Shown one piece after another: positions 63,711 to 64,000 of a stretch of 64,000 nt of DNA (positions are counted from its first letter, which is position 1; every line of letters starts with the position of its first letter). Position numbers and translations under genes: made by a program. The DNA is from Sulfobacillus sp. (GTDB lineage Bacteria > Bacillota > Sulfobacillia > Sulfobacillales > Sulfobacillaceae). The DNA lies in contig DAIDDL010000001.1 in NCBI GenBank assembly GCA_027309085.1, forward strand, positions 1-64,000, read 5' to 3'. The notes beneath the pieces are model-generated. The model ran no database searches and was not told the DNA's origin. It worked only from the letters and a program-made list of their open reading frames with translations.

Positions 63711-64000
63711 ATGCTGAAAACTGTGGCAGTAGCGGTGGACGGCTCTCCAGCCAGTCTTGAGGCGTTGCAGTGGGTCGCCCAGTGGCTGGGAGGGGACGGC
63801 CAGATCATCGCGGTCGATATCAAGGATCCCAGTCTGTTTTACCGCAAGCGCACTCAAGTGGCCCATGGCGCGGACCTGGATGTCGATGAAGCAGATTTTT
63901 TGCGGGAATGGGAGCATAATGCCCAAAAAGTTCAAGAGAAGGCCCTGCAGATCGCAACTCAGGCGGGGGCGCATATGGAGTGGCAGACGGTGCCCGTCTC
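63711..64000 (+). CDS. Universal stress protein, N-terminal part
   Basis: ATG 63711 (AGAGGTGAG upstream) opens a frame that reads MLKTVAVAVDGSPASLEALQ then GGDGQIIAVDIKDPSLFYRK and continues past the window end. The UspA N-terminal strand-loop-helix (VAVDGSPAS) is clear. Incomplete, so the ATP loop is not seen. Divergent from ackA. Confidence 0.85.
   Translation, partial: MLKTVAVAVDGSPASLEALQWVAQWLGGDGQIIAVDIKDPSLFYRKRTQVAHGADLDVDEADFLREWEHNAQKVQEKALQIATQAGAHMEWQTVPV

Overview
The window looks like chromosome of a GC-rich Gram-positive bacterium (Bacillota). Shine-Dalgarno sites are strong (AGGAGG type), GTG and TTG starts are frequent, and YaaC-like, YwbE-like, HxlR, MarR, ComEB and QoxABCD-like proteins are present. 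A cytoplasmic sulfite-dehydrogenase-like molybdoenzyme, a rhodanese/persulfide-dioxygenase protein, a quinol oxidase and a phosphoketolase-acetate kinase pair point to a sulfur-oxidising, possibly acidophilic mixotroph such as Sulfobacillus. That genus assignment is inference from gene content only.

Layout. 1-0.8 kb: tnpA/tnpB end of an IS200/IS605 element. 1-5.6 kb: housekeeping genes (MetE-like protein, thioesterase, aspartokinase, a small membrane protein). About 6-19.3 kb: a decayed genomic island with two tyrosine-integrase pseudogenes (one split by a 482-bp insertion, one by a frameshift), remnants of IS66, IS630 and IS605, a broken ParE module, an intact-looking HicAB pair, a YaaC-like gene, thiM, two divergent copies of a tRNA-Lys 3' end with its terminator (14.7 and 19.2 kb), a non-coding stretch full of perfect hairpins, and two very small hydrophobic ORFs with the layout of type I toxins. 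19.5-27 kb: OYE reductase-MarR operon, YwbE-like protein, persulfide dioxygenase, PiT permease, NERD protein, HxlR-YceI. 27.3-34.2 kb: SoeABC/CISM-type operon, MFS exporter, cyclodeaminase-like protein. 34.3-39.8 kb: minus-strand quinol oxidase operon (II-I-III-IV plus a hemerythrin-like protein) and a zinc-ribbon membrane protein. 40-56.9 kb: mixed metabolism (SurE, CrtI-like oxidoreductase, amidohydrolase, GDPD, acyl-ACP desaturase, P1 peptidase, GPH symporter, rhomboid-like protein, GNAT, dCMP deaminase, lipoprotein, DUF981 protein) with relics of ureG and an IS607 recombinase at 44.4-45.3 kb. 58-64 kb: universal stress protein, phosphoketolase and acetate kinase (convergent), and a second, partial universal stress protein.

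How the genes fit together. Sulfur: persulfide dioxygenase makes sulfite from persulfides, a SoeABC-like complex could oxidise sulfite in the cytoplasm, and electrons would pass through quinone to the quinol oxidase. Carbon: phosphoketolase makes acetyl phosphate, which acetate kinase turns into acetate and ATP. The least explained parts are the hairpin-rich block at 14.9-15.3 kb and the two small toxin-like ORFs beside it, all between the two tRNA-Lys fragments.
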